In this document: positions 25,855 to 34,484 of the stretch, piece by piece | How the letters are laid out: each line of letters begins with the position of its first letter | Numbering within the stretch: position 1 is the stretch's first letter | Source of the DNA: Bacillus sp. NTK071 | GTDB taxonomy: Bacteria > Bacillota > Bacilli > Bacillales > Guptibacillaceae | DNA: 64,000 nucleotides | Reading direction: 5' to 3' | Assembly: GCF_017303315.1 (NCBI RefSeq) | Contig: NZ_JAFKOI010000003.1 | Coordinates: 62,001-126,000 of the forward strand | Position numbers and translations under genes: made by a program | The notes under the pieces: model-generated | Database searches by the model: none | Told to the model about the DNA's origin: nothing | The model's input: the letters and a program-made list of their open reading frames with translations, nothing else

Positions 25855-26151
25855 CTACATTTGCATACGCATGATTTCTTGATATGACTCAATCACTTTA
25901 TTCCTTACTTCTACAGTTAAGTTAAGGGACAGTGAGGCTTTTTGAGCTGCAAGCATCACTTCGTGAACATCCTGAACTTCACCGGTGACGAGTTTATTCG
26001 TCATTTGTTCAGACTGTACTTGATTCGTATTCACCTGTTTAATCGCATCTTGTAGCATCTGACCAAAATCAGACGTCGCTTCACCTGAAGAAACAGTTGG
26101 TTTTTGTTGCTGCAGAGCTGGTAGTTGCTGCAGTGCACTAATCGAGTTCAT
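25855..26151 (-). CDS. fliE: Flagellar hook-basal body protein FliE
   Basis: A 98-residue rod-base protein. The C-terminal half carries the FliE hallmark: D-V-H-E-V-M-L-A-A-Q-K-A-S-L-S-L-N-L-T-V-type, then R-N-K-V-I-E-S-Y-Q-E-I-M-R-M-Q-M at the very end. It joins the MS ring and export gate to the rod. Gene order flgB-flgC-fliE-fliF matches B. subtilis. Confidence 0.95.
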   Translation of the reverse strand: MNSISALQQLPALQQQKPTVSSGEATSDFGQMLQDAIKQVNTNQVQSEQMTNKLVTGEVQDVHEVMLAAQKASLSLNLTVEVRNKVIESYQEIMRMQM

Positions 26152-26169
26152 ATTACCCTCCTAAGCTCA

Positions 26170-26616
26170 TCACTTTCCTAATTCTAACGCTTTCATATAC
26201 ATACTTTTTGTCGCGTTAAGTGCCGTAACGTTTGCTTCATAGGAGCGAGAAGCTGACATCATATCAACCATTTCCTTCACCATATCCACGTTCGGCATTT
26301 CAACATACCCATCTTCATTCGCATCAGGGTGTGTTGGATTATAGACAAGTTTAGTTGGAGCTTGATCTTCTTTAATCGTCGCTACTTTCACGCCTAAAGA
26401 AGCTGCATTACCCTTCCCCATAGCAGACTGTAACTGTCTTTCAAATGAATGCTTTTGAAGCTCCACGACTTTTCTTTTGTAAGGCTGCCATTCCCCGTCC
26501 ACTAATTCAGAACGAGTTGTTTCTGCATTGGCAATATTAGATGATACAACATCCATTCTAAGGCGATTTGCCGTTAGCGCTGAAGCACTTGTATTGAATC
26601 CATTAAATAAATTCAT
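26170..26616 (-). CDS. flgC: Flagellar proximal rod protein FlgC
   Basis: A 148-residue rod protein. It begins F-N-G-F-N-T-S-A-S-A-L-T-A-N-R-L-R-M-D-V-V-S-S-N-I-A-type N-terminal helix and ends Y-E-A-N-V-T-A-L-N-A-T-K-S-M-Y-M-K-A-L-E-L-G-type helix, the two ends that form the rod core. V-Y-N-P-T-H-P-D-A-N-E-D-G-Y-V is the conserved loop. It lies 5 bp after flgB. Confidence 0.95.
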   Translation of the reverse strand: MNLFNGFNTSASALTANRLRMDVVSSNIANAETTRSELVDGEWQPYKRKVVELQKHSFERQLQSAMGKGNAASLGVKVATIKEDQAPTKLVYNPTHPDANEDGYVEMPNVDMVKEMVDMMSASRSYEANVTALNATKSMYMKALELGK

Positions 26617-26621
26617 TTCAA

Positions 26622-27014
26622 TTAGCTCCCTCTAATAGCCGTTTGCAAGTCACGGAACTGGCTGTTTGTTTTCTCAATCATTGCGTTATACAATAGCTGG
26701 TTTTTGGCGAGTTCTGCCATTTCAACATCCATGTCAACGTTATTTCCATTCGAATTGTTCAATGTATTGTGATCTGTTCTCACAACCGGTTTCGTTGCAT
26801 TCGTCTCGTTACTAAAAGGTACATGTTTGGGGTTTGATTTGTAGCTTTGGAAGTTCTTATTCATCGCTTCCTGCAGGTTATCTTGAAATGAAACGGTTTG
26901 ACGTTTGTAATTAGGGGTGTCGACATTCGATATGTTAGACGTGATGGTACGCTGTTGCACCATCGAAGCGTTCAGCGCTTGTTCAAGCGGTTTAATCGAA
27001 TTAAAAACGTTCAC
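26622..27014 (-). CDS. flgB: Flagellar proximal rod protein FlgB
   Basis: About 130 residues. Family features: N-S-I-K-P-L-E-Q-A-L-N-A-S-M-V-Q-Q-R-T-I-T-S-N-I-S-N-V-D-T-P-N-Y-K-R. The frame stays open upstream to an ATG at 27116, but that extension is unrelated to FlgB. A GTG at 27014 gives the family length; a GTG at 27026 is alternative. GAGGAG lies between, too close for 27026 (1 bp) and far for 27014 (13 bp), so the start is uncertain. It is the first gene of the long fla operon; the likely promoter lies in the 27.03-27.25 kb gap. Confidence 0.9.
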   Translation of the reverse strand: MNVFNSIKPLEQALNASMVQQRTITSNISNVDTPNYKRQTVSFQDNLQEAMNKNFQSYKSNPKHVPFSNETNATKPVVRTDHNTLNNSNGNNVDMDVEMAELAKNQLLYNAMIEKTNSQFRDLQTAIRGS

Positions 27015-27255
27015 GAAGCTTTTCACACTCCTCGTAAAAATATGTAACCATTTCAAATAAATGGTTTTATGGGTAAATACATACTCTTTCGACAATATTT
27101 TCGTTATTGCTAGCATAGCATTGTCAAAAATAATAGTAAATGAGAGTTTTAACCTAATAAACTACTTTTTTCACTTATTTTTTCCAATATTCAACGTTAT
27201 AATGGGAGTAATAAACTAAAAGTACGTTCCATAGTACTACGTTAGGAGCGAGTCA
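27015..27255. promoter_or_regulatory. Divergent control region of flgB operon and flhO
   Basis: A gene-free, AT-rich gap of about 240 bp. For the plus strand a TATAAT sits at 27198-27203, 53 bp before flhO, but its -35 is poor. For the minus strand a TTGACA lies at 27127-27122 without a good -10 at 16-18 bp. I see no SigD consensus. The gap should hold the promoter of the whole early flagellar operon, perhaps with an activator. Confidence 0.45.
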
Positions 27256-28074
27256 ATGTTTAAAGGTTTGTATACCGCTACTTCCGGCATGATGGCAAGT
27301 GAACGAAAGCAACAATACCTCACAAACAACCTATCCAACGCAGAAACGCCAGGCTTTAAGCAAGATGTCGCAACATTGCGTTCATTTCCTGAATACTTAT
27401 TGAAAGAGCGTAATACAAACGCATCTCAGGCAAACTCATCGGTCGGCACGCTACAAACTGGTGTGTATACACAGGAAGGTATTCCGAGCTTTACGAGTGG
27501 CTCTTTAAAGGAAACAGGGAAGTTAACGGATCTTGCACTTGTTGATGAAGGACTCCCAATTGATGAGGAAACGGGTAAAAAAGGACTGCTTTTATTCGGG
27601 GTTCAGCTTGACGATAACTCGATTCGCTACACGAGAAATGGAAATTTTTCAGTTGATGAGGCTGGGTATCTTACAACTAGTGAAGGTTATCGTGTTGTAA
27701 ACGAACAACTACAACCGATCCAACTCACGAGTGAATCTTTCACAATAGAAGATGGAACAATTACTGAAGAGAATGGAAATGAACAGAACTTGTGGGTTGG
27801 TTATACAGGCAACCCTGAACAGTTAACACAGCAAGGAAACGGTGTATTCGCATGGTCGGGGGATGAAAATGCAGCGCCGCAGAGTGTACAAGCAACCGAA
27901 TTCAACCAATACGCTGTTAAGCAAGGATTCCTAGAAGGATCGAATGTGGACATGACGACAACGATGACGGATATGCTTAATACGTATCGCTTATATGAAG
28001 CCAATCAGAAAGTTCTTCAAACGTATGATCAAAGCATCGATAAAGCGGTTAATGACATTGGTCGAGTTTACTAG
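27256..28074 (+). CDS. flhO: Flagellar rod protein FlhO (FlgF/G family)
   Basis: A 272-residue rod protein. N-terminal L-Y-T-A-T-S-G-M-M-A-S-E-R-K-Q-Q-Y-L-T-N-N-L-S-N-A-type and C-terminal E-G-S-N-V-D-M-T-T-T-M-T-D-M-L-N-T-Y-R-L-Y-E-A-type motifs define the FlgF/FlgG family. In B. subtilis flhO-flhP form a SigD-dependent pair for the distal rod; the order and orientation are kept here but directly divergent from flgB. RBS AGGAGCGA before ATG. Confidence 0.92.
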   Translation: MFKGLYTATSGMMASERKQQYLTNNLSNAETPGFKQDVATLRSFPEYLLKERNTNASQANSSVGTLQTGVYTQEGIPSFTSGSLKETGKLTDLALVDEGLPIDEETGKKGLLLFGVQLDDNSIRYTRNGNFSVDEAGYLTTSEGYRVVNEQLQPIQLTSESFTIEDGTITEENGNEQNLWVGYTGNPEQLTQQGNGVFAWSGDENAAPQSVQATEFNQYAVKQGFLEGSNVDMTTTMTDMLNTYRLYEANQKVLQTYDQSIDKAVNDIGRVY

Positions 28075-28085
28075 GAGGGATACGA

Positions 28086-28871
28086 GTGAATATCCAGATG
28101 GCAACAGCGTCCTCTTCACTAAGTCAGACACAAAAGAAAATGGATACAATCGCAAATAATATTGCGAATGTGAACACGGCAGGTTACAAAAGTCGAGAAG
28201 CAACTTTTCAAAACCTATTAACTCGTGAGTATGAGAACCAAACCGGTGAAGCAAATGAACCAGGCAGGCAAACACCCGAGAACTTAAGGGTTGGGTTTGG
28301 CTCAAAGGTTGGGTTAACAACACTTCGTTTCGAACAAGGCTCTGCACAGGAAACTGGTCAAGAGCTTGATGTGATGCTTGAAGGAGATAACGTTTATTTT
28401 CGTGTACAAAACGGTGATGAGGTTCACTACACGAGAGACGGATCGTTCGAATTTCAAAATGAAAACGGTGCAATGACCCTCGTTACGAGTAGTGGAAGTC
28501 CAGTTCTAGATGTGAACGGTAATGAAATCACCTTTGCAAATAATCCTGGAAAACTGACGATTTCTAATGAAGGGGGAATTCAGGCTGAGAACGGTCAAAC
28601 GTTCCAACTAAGCGTGGCAAAAATTAACCGTCCTCAATCTCTCGTTAATGAAGGCGGTAATGAATTCTCTCTAAATGCGGCAGATGGAAATGCAGTGGTT
28701 GTGCCAAGCGAAGAGTTTAAAACGAGGCAAGGGTTTCTTGAGATGTCGAACGTCGATCTTACAAAAGAAACGACTGATATGATTTCAACGCAGCGTTTGC
28801 TTCAATTTCAGAGTCAGGCTATCAAAATGGCAGATGAGATGATGGGGCTAGCGAATACCATTAAACGATAA
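28086..28871 (+). CDS. flhP: Flagellar rod protein FlhP (FlgG family)
   Basis: A 261-residue paralogue of FlhO with the same D0 ends: S-L-S-Q-T-Q-K-K-M-D-T-I-A-N-N-I-A-N-V-N-T-type and E-M-S-N-V-D-L-T-K-E-T-T-D-M-I-S-T-Q-R-type. The start is GTG, 9 bp after AGGAGGG and 11 bp after the flhO stop. It forms the distal rod between proximal rod and hook. A bidirectional terminator follows. Confidence 0.92.
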   Translation: MNIQMATASSSLSQTQKKMDTIANNIANVNTAGYKSREATFQNLLTREYENQTGEANEPGRQTPENLRVGFGSKVGLTTLRFEQGSAQETGQELDVMLEGDNVYFRVQNGDEVHYTRDGSFEFQNENGAMTLVTSSGSPVLDVNGNEITFANNPGKLTISNEGGIQAENGQTFQLSVAKINRPQSLVNEGGNEFSLNAADGNAVVVPSEEFKTRQGFLEMSNVDLTKETTDMISTQRLLQFQSQAIKMADEMMGLANTIKR

Positions 28872-28889
28872 AATCATAGAAATGCACAA

Positions 28890-28914
28890 AACACCTCGCC
28901 GCCGGCGAGGTGTT
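28890..28914. terminator. Bidirectional terminator between flhP and flgL
   Basis: Strong hairpin AACACCTCGCCG / CGGCGAGGTGTT between convergent genes, with short T-rich flanks on both sides. Confidence 0.85.
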
Positions 28915-28919
28915 CTTTG

Positions 28920-29798
28920 TTATCTTAGAAAATCTAATAGTGAGGGCTGGATGATTTTTGCGCTTGATGCAAGTGTCGCCTGATAGACGTTCTCTTCTGA
29001 TTTCAATTTCATGATCGCTTCTGCGAGATCAATATCTTCATTCTTTGAAAGAAACGATTGAACTGAAATGTTTTCATCTTTCAAGCGCTGGTTCATGCTT
29101 TCGACTCTCGATTGACGGGCACCCATGCCAGTCCAGCTCGTAAGGACTTGATCTGAACCTTTTTCAATTTCACCGAGCGCCGCGTTCATTTCTTCTGTGT
29201 TACCGTTCGTTAAGGCTTGTGAAAAGGAATCGAGCGCTTTAAACAAATTCACATTTCCATCAAAAACTTCATCCGCACTTACGTTTATTTTCACTTCACT
29301 AAACGGTGAAATCCGTTGCTTCATTGTTCCGTTATCAAATGTAAGATCACCGTTTGCTTCAATGACGATCGGCTGATCTGTTTTCTGGCCATTGAAGATG
29401 TATTTACCATCAAGTTTCGTGTTGGCTAGACCTTCAAGCTCTTGGCGAAGCTGCTTAAATTCTTTCGCCATCGTTTCTAATTCGTCCTGTGAATTTGTTC
29501 CGCTTGAAGCTTGAACACCAAGCTCGTTCGCTCGTTGAAACACATTTGATACGCTAGATAATGTTTTTTCCGTCATATCCATCCAAGACATCGCGTAATT
29601 TGTATTGCGCTCAAATTGTTCATTTCTTGCTAGCTGCGATGACAGCTTCAACGATTTCTCCGTTCCCATCGGATCATCTGATGGTTTGTTAATTCGTTTC
29701 CCTGTGGACACCTGTTGGTTTGCATTTTCCAGGTTGGAGAGATTTCGGTTCATTTGAGTTGTCATATTACTTGTTAGCATTTGCTGCGTAATTCTCAT
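28920..29798 (-). CDS. flgL: Hook-filament junction protein FlgL (HAP3)
   Basis: A 292-residue flagellin-like junction protein. It begins M-R-I-T-Q-Q-M-L-T-S-N-M-type and includes Q-V-S-T-G-K-R-I-N-K-P-S-D-D-P, a typical N-terminal flagellin/FlgL block, and ends with K-L-K-S-E-E-N-V-Y-Q-A-T-L-A-S-S-A-K-type helix. It caps the FlgK ring and receives flagellin. It is the last gene of flgM-flgN-flgK-flgL, as in B. subtilis, 14 bp after flgK. Confidence 0.94.
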   Translation of the reverse strand: MRITQQMLTSNMTTQMNRNLSNLENANQQVSTGKRINKPSDDPMGTEKSLKLSSQLARNEQFERNTNYAMSWMDMTEKTLSSVSNVFQRANELGVQASSGTNSQDELETMAKEFKQLRQELEGLANTKLDGKYIFNGQKTDQPIVIEANGDLTFDNGTMKQRISPFSEVKINVSADEVFDGNVNLFKALDSFSQALTNGNTEEMNAALGEIEKGSDQVLTSWTGMGARQSRVESMNQRLKDENISVQSFLSKNEDIDLAEAIMKLKSEENVYQATLASSAKIIQPSLLDFLR

Positions 29799-29812
29799 TC
29801 CCCTACTCCTCC

Positions 29813-31138
29813 CTATACACCCATACGGTTAATAATCACATCGAGGATTTCATCCGTTGTACTTATGTAGCGCGCTGCTGCATTGTACGCATGTTGAAAT
29901 TGAACAAGATTTGCCATCTCTTCATCTAGCGAAACGCCGCTAACCGACATGCGGTTGTTATCAATTGATTGGAGAACAGACTCATGATTCGACACCGTCC
30001 GTTCCGAAGACTGAGCACTTGAAGCAAGACGTGTGACAAGCGTGCTGTAGTAGTCATTCACATTCGTTGTAATGGAATCGTCCGAACCAGCTAACTTAAA
30101 AGTGAACGTTTTATTTCTCAAATCGCTGATGGCTGAAGCAATATCACCATTGCTAATTGCGTCATTTTTTGACGAAGCTCCAATCGTTGAAGGATTCGCT
30201 TTCACTGCTTGGTTGATGGTCGTTCCTTCAAGAAATGGTTCATTTCCATCTGAAGTGAAAAGCGGCTTGCCCTCCTGCATCGTTCCATCGGCATTTCTGA
30301 TAAGAGAATAGCCAGACTCCATCAGGTCGTTCAATCCCGTTACTTTCCCTTCTGTTGTAGTTGCTTCCTTGCCGGAAATTAACGTTTTGAACATTTCGTT
30401 AAGATCATTTTTCATATTCTCCGTTAATTGAATAGAATCTTGAATTCCTTTCAGCTTCCCGCCCACTACTTCACCATCTGCAGTACTAACGAGTCCAGAT
30501 AACTGATCCTTTAGTAGATCGCGACGATCCATTAAATCGTTCGCATTTCCATTTTTGGAAATCTGCTTATTTAAACTTTCAATCTGCGCTGAAATAGAGC
30601 CGATTTGATTTTGAACGGCCACTTCTTGCTTTTCTAGGCTATCTTTTAGACTAGTAAGTCCTTTGTTGAAAGATTTCGCCTGATCTAAGAGCTCTTCTGC
30701 TCGCCCTACAACAACTGATCTTGCGGCGGTGCTATCAGGATTTGACGCAAGGTCTTCCCAAGCTGACCAGAAGCGATCCAAGGAGGCGCTGATACCATTT
30801 TCACCTGGTTCGCCAGATAATGATTCGATCTGCTGCATTGTTTCAAGCTTCATAGACTCTGAACCTAACATTGAATTGCGTTCGCGGTATTGACCGTCTA
30901 GATATTCTGAACGAATTCGTTCAATCGATTGGACACTTACACCAGTTCCAAGCTGTGAGGATGTACTTCCCGTTTGGTAAGGGTACGTGATCGGAGAAGT
31001 TGCCTGCATGTTCACGCGTTGCCTCGAGTACCCAGGCGTGTTGGCATTTGCAATATTGTGCCCTGCTGTTGTGAGTGCTGCCTGCTGGGTGTATAGACTT
31101 CTCTTTCCGACCTCTAATCCATGAAATGTAGATGTCAT
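29813..31138 (-). CDS. flgK: Hook-filament junction protein FlgK (HAP1)
   Basis: A 441-residue HAP1. The N-terminus F-H-G-L-E-V-G-K-R-S-L-Y-T-Q-Q-A-A-L-T-T-A-G-H-N-I-A-N-A-type and the C-terminal S-G-V-S-L-D-E-E-M-A-N-L-V-Q-F-Q-H-A-Y-N-A-A-A-type helices form the conserved D0. The middle domain is variable and carries no odd insertion. It is somewhat shorter than many FlgK proteins (about 500 residues in B. subtilis). Confidence 0.94.
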   Translation of the reverse strand: MTSTFHGLEVGKRSLYTQQAALTTAGHNIANANTPGYSRQRVNMQATSPITYPYQTGSTSSQLGTGVSVQSIERIRSEYLDGQYRERNSMLGSESMKLETMQQIESLSGEPGENGISASLDRFWSAWEDLASNPDSTAARSVVVGRAEELLDQAKSFNKGLTSLKDSLEKQEVAVQNQIGSISAQIESLNKQISKNGNANDLMDRRDLLKDQLSGLVSTADGEVVGGKLKGIQDSIQLTENMKNDLNEMFKTLISGKEATTTEGKVTGLNDLMESGYSLIRNADGTMQEGKPLFTSDGNEPFLEGTTINQAVKANPSTIGASSKNDAISNGDIASAISDLRNKTFTFKLAGSDDSITTNVNDYYSTLVTRLASSAQSSERTVSNHESVLQSIDNNRMSVSGVSLDEEMANLVQFQHAYNAAARYISTTDEILDVIINRMGV

Positions 31139-31169
31139 TTCGTCACGTCCCTTTCCTTACCTGACTGCA

Positions 31170-31646
31170 TCAGGCCTTCGTATCAAAATATCCTCTTGTT
31201 GCACCTGTAGACGGCTTTTGATTGGGCCTGCCGTAAGTGATCGATTGTTCCCGAGGAGTTGTTAGATGACCAATCATATGATGGATAAATGCCATCGCAT
31301 CCTTTAACAACTCTTCATTTTGTTCATTAAGTGCTTTAAGCGTTTCAGCTTGCTTCTTTAACTCAGTCGCACGGCTTTCGACCATCCGTCTTACTGGAGG
31401 ACTGAGTAACCCGAGCACTCCTTTTAACGTTTGTTCTTTATCGCCAGAAAGCTCACCGGTCAGCTCCTGACGCATTTCTTCCTTAGCACGTAGCTCCTGC
31501 AGAAGATCCTTCTCGTTTTTCATTACTTCCGTTAGACTTTCCATATCTCGTTCAACGAGAGCTGTATGCTTCTGCTCTGACACCTTAATCAATTTCTCGT
31601 GCAGGCGAATCATGTCACTCATAACGGTCAATAACTGTTGTCCCAT
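31170..31646 (-). CDS. flgN: FlgK/FlgL export chaperone FlgN
   Basis: A 158-residue helical chaperone. Coiled-coil heptads fill residues 5-120, with L-H-E-K-L-I-K-V-S-E-Q-K-H-T-A-L-V-E-R-D near the start and a Y-G-R-P-N-Q-K-P-S tail. Located between flgM and flgK, its standard place. The ATG at 31646 has AGGAGG 8-9 bp upstream; that RBS overlaps the flgM stop codon region. It delivers FlgK and FlgL to the export gate. Confidence 0.9.
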   Translation of the reverse strand: MGQQLLTVMSDMIRLHEKLIKVSEQKHTALVERDMESLTEVMKNEKDLLQELRAKEEMRQELTGELSGDKEQTLKGVLGLLSPPVRRMVESRATELKKQAETLKALNEQNEELLKDAMAFIHHMIGHLTTPREQSITYGRPNQKPSTGATRGYFDTKA

Positions 31647-31657
31647 CGTGCCGCCTC

Positions 31658-31918
31658 CTAGAACCACTTATCAAACAGCTTCTCGGCTGTTTTCTCACTA
31701 TCGACACGATACGTACCTTCTTCAATTTGCTTCTTAATAGCAGTCACTTTGGCTTCGCGTTCCTGTTCTGTTTTCATGTCGTATAGTTCTCTCGCTTTGC
31801 TAGAGATTTGGAGCTCATCTTCACGAGGAGCTTTTTTGGCCTGCTCTACTTTCGTAACAGGGTTATGCTTCTGGTAAGGGTTTACAATTGGCGGTGCTGA
31901 CGGTTTGTTGACGTTCAT
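31658..31918 (-). CDS. flgM: Anti-sigma-D factor FlgM
   Basis: An 86-residue acidic-basic protein. The C-terminal half has the FlgM pattern: L-Q-I-S-S-K-A-R-E-L-Y, E-R-E-A-K-V-T-A-I-K-K-Q-I-E-E-G-T-Y-R-V-D-S-E-K-T-A-E-K-L-type, ending K-W-F. It holds SigD inactive until hook completion, when it is secreted. A SigD-like promoter lies at 31999-32025. The presence of both sigD and flgM makes the cluster self-regulating. Confidence 0.93.
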   Translation of the reverse strand: MNVNKPSAPPIVNPYQKHNPVTKVEQAKKAPREDELQISSKARELYDMKTEQEREAKVTAIKKQIEEGTYRVDSEKTAEKLFDKWF

Positions 31919-31998
31919 AGCCGGTCACCTCTCTCCGATAAATTATAAATCTACTCCTATTCTATTATTCGTACCCGAATTTGAGCATTCTACCGTTA

Positions 31999-32025
31999 TT
32001 ATCGGAATTTTTTTGAAAAAGTTAA
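31999..32025 (-). promoter_or_regulatory. Probable SigD promoter of flgM
   Basis: Minus strand: TTAA (imperfect -35) about 15 bp before TCCGATAA. One or two mismatches to the consensus TAAA-N15-GCCGATAT. It lies about 80-105 bp upstream of flgM. Confidence 0.6.
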
Positions 32026-32029
32026 CCGT

Positions 32030-32461
32030 TTACTGGATTTTAAAGTCTGTAATCAATACTCGTTCGACTTGACCATCGTGTAAAACCTTGTTTGCTTCTG
32101 CTTGAATGGTATCAGCAAACTTCGAAAGGCCTTCTGATCCTTTCAAATCGTCACGGGATAAGCCAGCAAGTGTTGAGATTACGATTGCTTTTAGCTCTGG
32201 TGTACGAACTTCAAGCTCTTTATAGCTCTTCTCACTATCTGCAAGTAAATTCAACTGAACGACAGCATAATGTTCAGACGATAAATTTGTCGTAAGCGAC
32301 TCCATGCTATAGCTTCTTGCAGCTAGTTCTTCTGCCGTCGGTTCTTTCTCTTCCTGTGCAATCACTTCTTTTAAATTGATATCGAGAAAGAATACAGCCG
32401 CCACCCCGCAAGCTCCAACAATCCCAATTGCAGCCAGAAGGATAATCAAAATTTGCTTCAT
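32030..32461 (-). CDS. fliL: Stator-associated protein FliL
   Basis: A 143-residue FliL: one N-terminal membrane helix (about 4-26), then a periplasm-facing SPFH-like domain with S-L-T-T-N-L-S-S-E-H-Y-A-V-V-Q-L-N-L-type and ending V-E-R-V-L-I-T-D-F-K-I-Q. FliL rings surround the stator and boost torque. In B. subtilis it lies inside the fla/che operon before fliM; here it is the last gene after motAB, a coherent stator block. ATG at 32461 with AGGTGG upstream. Confidence 0.9.
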   Translation of the reverse strand: MKQILIILLAAIGIVGACGVAAVFFLDINLKEVIAQEEKEPTAEELAARSYSMESLTTNLSSEHYAVVQLNLLADSEKSYKELEVRTPELKAIVISTLAGLSRDDLKGSEGLSKFADTIQAEANKVLHDGQVERVLITDFKIQ

Positions 32462-32479
32462 TGTTTCCACCTCATCATC

Positions 32480-33271
32480 TTAATTCTCAACGTTGTACGG
32501 GAGGATCAGCACTTCTACTCGACGGTTCTTCGCTCTGCCTGCATCGGTCTTATTCGTGTCAACCGGTCGATATTCACCATAACCCGTAAAGCTAAACAGC
32601 TGAGGCTTTAAGTTCTTATTCTCCAAAAGTTCTGTCATGAAATTCAGCGCGCGCTCTGAGCTTAAATGCCAGTTTGATTGGTATTGGGACGTCTTAATCG
32701 GACGATTGTCTGTATGACCCGTTACCGTAATCCGACGCGGTGGATCTGTAACAAGAAGCGAGGAAATTTCTTTCGCAAGTTCCTTCGCGTCACCTGTTAA
32801 ATTCGCTTTCCCACTCCTGAACAGCGCCGCTTCTTTAATGGTAATCAGAAGACCCTCTTCCGTTAATTTCGTCTGTAGGAAAGCATCTAGATCCTGCTCT
32901 GAAATATACGAATCAATCCGTTCTTTCAGCTTCTCAAGCTTATTTAGATCTTCCGCTAGCTCTTCTTCGGACTCTTCCTCTTCAACGTCCTTCTCTTCTT
33001 CTTCCTTCTCCTCTTCAGGATCGTCAGCTAGTCCAACAAATGATCCGTCTTGAGGCTGCATGGTAGATGGCTCGCTTTCAAGTATTCCTGTTCCGCCATT
33101 CAATACTTCTTCAAACGATTTCGTAATCGCTTCGTACTTTTTCACATCAACGGTACTTGCCGCAAACAATACGATGAACAGTGCAAGAAGAAGCGTAAGC
33201 ATATCCGCATAAGGAATGAGCCAGCTTTCATCAACGTGCTCTTCATGCTCCTCGTGCCTCTTCTTACGCAT
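32480..33271 (-). CDS. motB: Stator protein MotB
   Basis: A 263-residue MotB. One membrane helix (about 17-38) with the ion-binding Asp23 in W-L-I-P-Y-A-D-M-L-T-L-L-L-A-L-F, a plug and acidic linker (about 60-105, very rich in Glu/Asp), and an OmpA-like peptidoglycan-binding domain (about 130-258: G-L-L-I-T-I-K, T-G-H-T-D-N-R-P-I, L-S-S-E-R-A-L-N-F, G-Y-G-E-Y-R-P-V, N-R-R-V-E-V). The N-terminal side resembles proton-type MotB; ion choice cannot be decided by eye. Overlaps motA by 8 bp. Confidence 0.94.
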   Translation of the reverse strand: MRKKRHEEHEEHVDESWLIPYADMLTLLLALFIVLFAASTVDVKKYEAITKSFEEVLNGGTGILESEPSTMQPQDGSFVGLADDPEEEKEEEEKDVEEEESEEELAEDLNKLEKLKERIDSYISEQDLDAFLQTKLTEEGLLITIKEAALFRSGKANLTGDAKELAKEISSLLVTDPPRRITVTGHTDNRPIKTSQYQSNWHLSSERALNFMTELLENKNLKPQLFSFTGYGEYRPVDTNKTDAGRAKNRRVEVLILPYNVEN

Positions 33272-34076
33272 CAGCCCCTACCCCTTCGCCAACCGTCTGA
33301 TTCGAGTCTACTTCATCAAGATTACGCTCTTTACTTGGCAGATAGACGAGTAGCTTGTCTTCAACCATTCTTGGCGATGCACCAGACTGCACAGCAAGAA
33401 GACCTTCAAGCATAATCATCTTAATGCGCGCTTCAGCACTTGATTTCCGCTTCAGCTTATTCGCAAAAGGATGCCAGAGAACGTATCCAGTGAAAATCCC
33501 AAATAGCGTTGCAATAAAAGCCGCCGCGATTGATTTACCTAGCAACTCCATATCACCAAGGTGACTAAGTGCTGCAACTAGACCAACAACTGCTCCAAGT
33601 ACACCAAGCGTTGGCGCATACGTACCAGCTTGTGTAAAAATTCCTGCACCTGCCTTGTGACGATCTTTCATTGCTTCAATATCTTCTACAAGAATTTCCT
33701 CGATAACTTCATGAGAATGACCATCAATCACCATTTGAAACCCACCTTTTAGAAACGGATCATCAATCTTCTCTAGGCTGTTCTCTAGCGAAAGTAATCC
33801 TTCCCGACGAGCAACAGTTGCCCATTCACGAAACAGTGGAATCAATTCTTTCTCAGTGAGAAGGGTTTGATTAGTGAAAAGAATTTTCAGCAGAACTGGA
33901 AATTTCTTGATTTCATTAAACGGAAATGCAATTAATAGCGCCGCTGCTGTTCCTACGAAAATAATAACGAGTGCAGCGGGATTTAATAATGCTGCCGGAT
34001 TTGCTCCTTTAAGAATTAATCCACCAATGAGGACGAAGAAGCCAAGCAGTACGCCAAGCAGAGATGTTTTTTCCAT
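33264..34076 (-). CDS. motA: Stator protein MotA
   Basis: A 270-residue MotA with four membrane helices. It begins M-E-K-T-S-L-L-G-V, close to B. subtilis MotA (M-D-K-T-S-L-I-G-I) rather than MotP as I recall it. Conserved blocks: F-R-E-W-A-T-V-A-R-R-E-G-L-L-S-L-E (cytoplasmic loop facing FliG), A-G-I-F-T-Q-A-G-T-Y-A-P-T-L-G-V-L-G-A-V (helix 3, pore proline) and A-A-A-F-I-A-T-L-F-G-I-F-T-G-Y. Start ATG 34076 fits the RBS GAGGGTGA. Located in the fliD-fliL operon. Confidence 0.94.
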   Translation of the reverse strand: MEKTSLLGVLLGFFVLIGGLILKGANPAALLNPAALVIIFVGTAAALLIAFPFNEIKKFPVLLKILFTNQTLLTEKELIPLFREWATVARREGLLSLENSLEKIDDPFLKGGFQMVIDGHSHEVIEEILVEDIEAMKDRHKAGAGIFTQAGTYAPTLGVLGAVVGLVAALSHLGDMELLGKSIAAAFIATLFGIFTGYVLWHPFANKLKRKSSAEARIKMIMLEGLLAVQSGASPRMVEDKLLVYLPSKERNLDEVDSNQTVGEGVGADA

Positions 34077-34100
34077 TGCATTCACCCTCTTTGTGTCCCT

Positions 34101-34472
34101 TTATTTCATCTGTTCCATTGCTGTTTTCCACGTATTGCGGAATTCCTCAGCTAATTCTTCTACTTCTTTCAGCTTGCTCGGATCATTGGTGATATTCGCT
34201 GAAACTAACTGTGAAATCATGTATTCATAAAGTGAGTCCATCGACTCTGAAAGTTCGATTTCCATATTTAGAGAGCCACGAAGCTCCTGAAGAATGTTCT
34301 GTGCTTTAATGATGTTCGTGTTCTTCGCTTCGATGTTCTTCTTCTCCATGGCCATTGCAGAAAGACGGATAAATTTAATGCATCCGTTATAAAGCATTAA
34401 GGTTAATTCCTGCGGTGAAGAGGTTGTGACTGCATTCTGCTGATACGTTTGATAAGGATTTTTCATTGCCAT
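34101..34472 (-). CDS. fliS: Flagellin chaperone FliS
   Basis: A 123-residue FliS: N-P-Y-Q-T-Y-Q-Q-N-A-V-T-T-S-S-P-Q-E-L-T-L-M-L-Y-N-G-C-I-type, the family hallmark. The C-terminal helices hold the flagellin-binding surface. RBS AGGAGG 8 bp before ATG. It prevents early filament assembly and in Bacillus links to the FliW-CsrA-Hag control circuit. Confidence 0.95.
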   Translation of the reverse strand: MAMKNPYQTYQQNAVTTSSPQELTLMLYNGCIKFIRLSAMAMEKKNIEAKNTNIIKAQNILQELRGSLNMEIELSESMDSLYEYMISQLVSANITNDPSKLKEVEELAEEFRNTWKTAMEQMK

Positions 34473-34484
34473 CTTACGTGCCTC

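Noticed and set aside
27015-27116. N-terminal extension of FlgB to an ATG at 27116
   Set aside because: The extra 34 residues are unlike FlgB and run through the promoter region.
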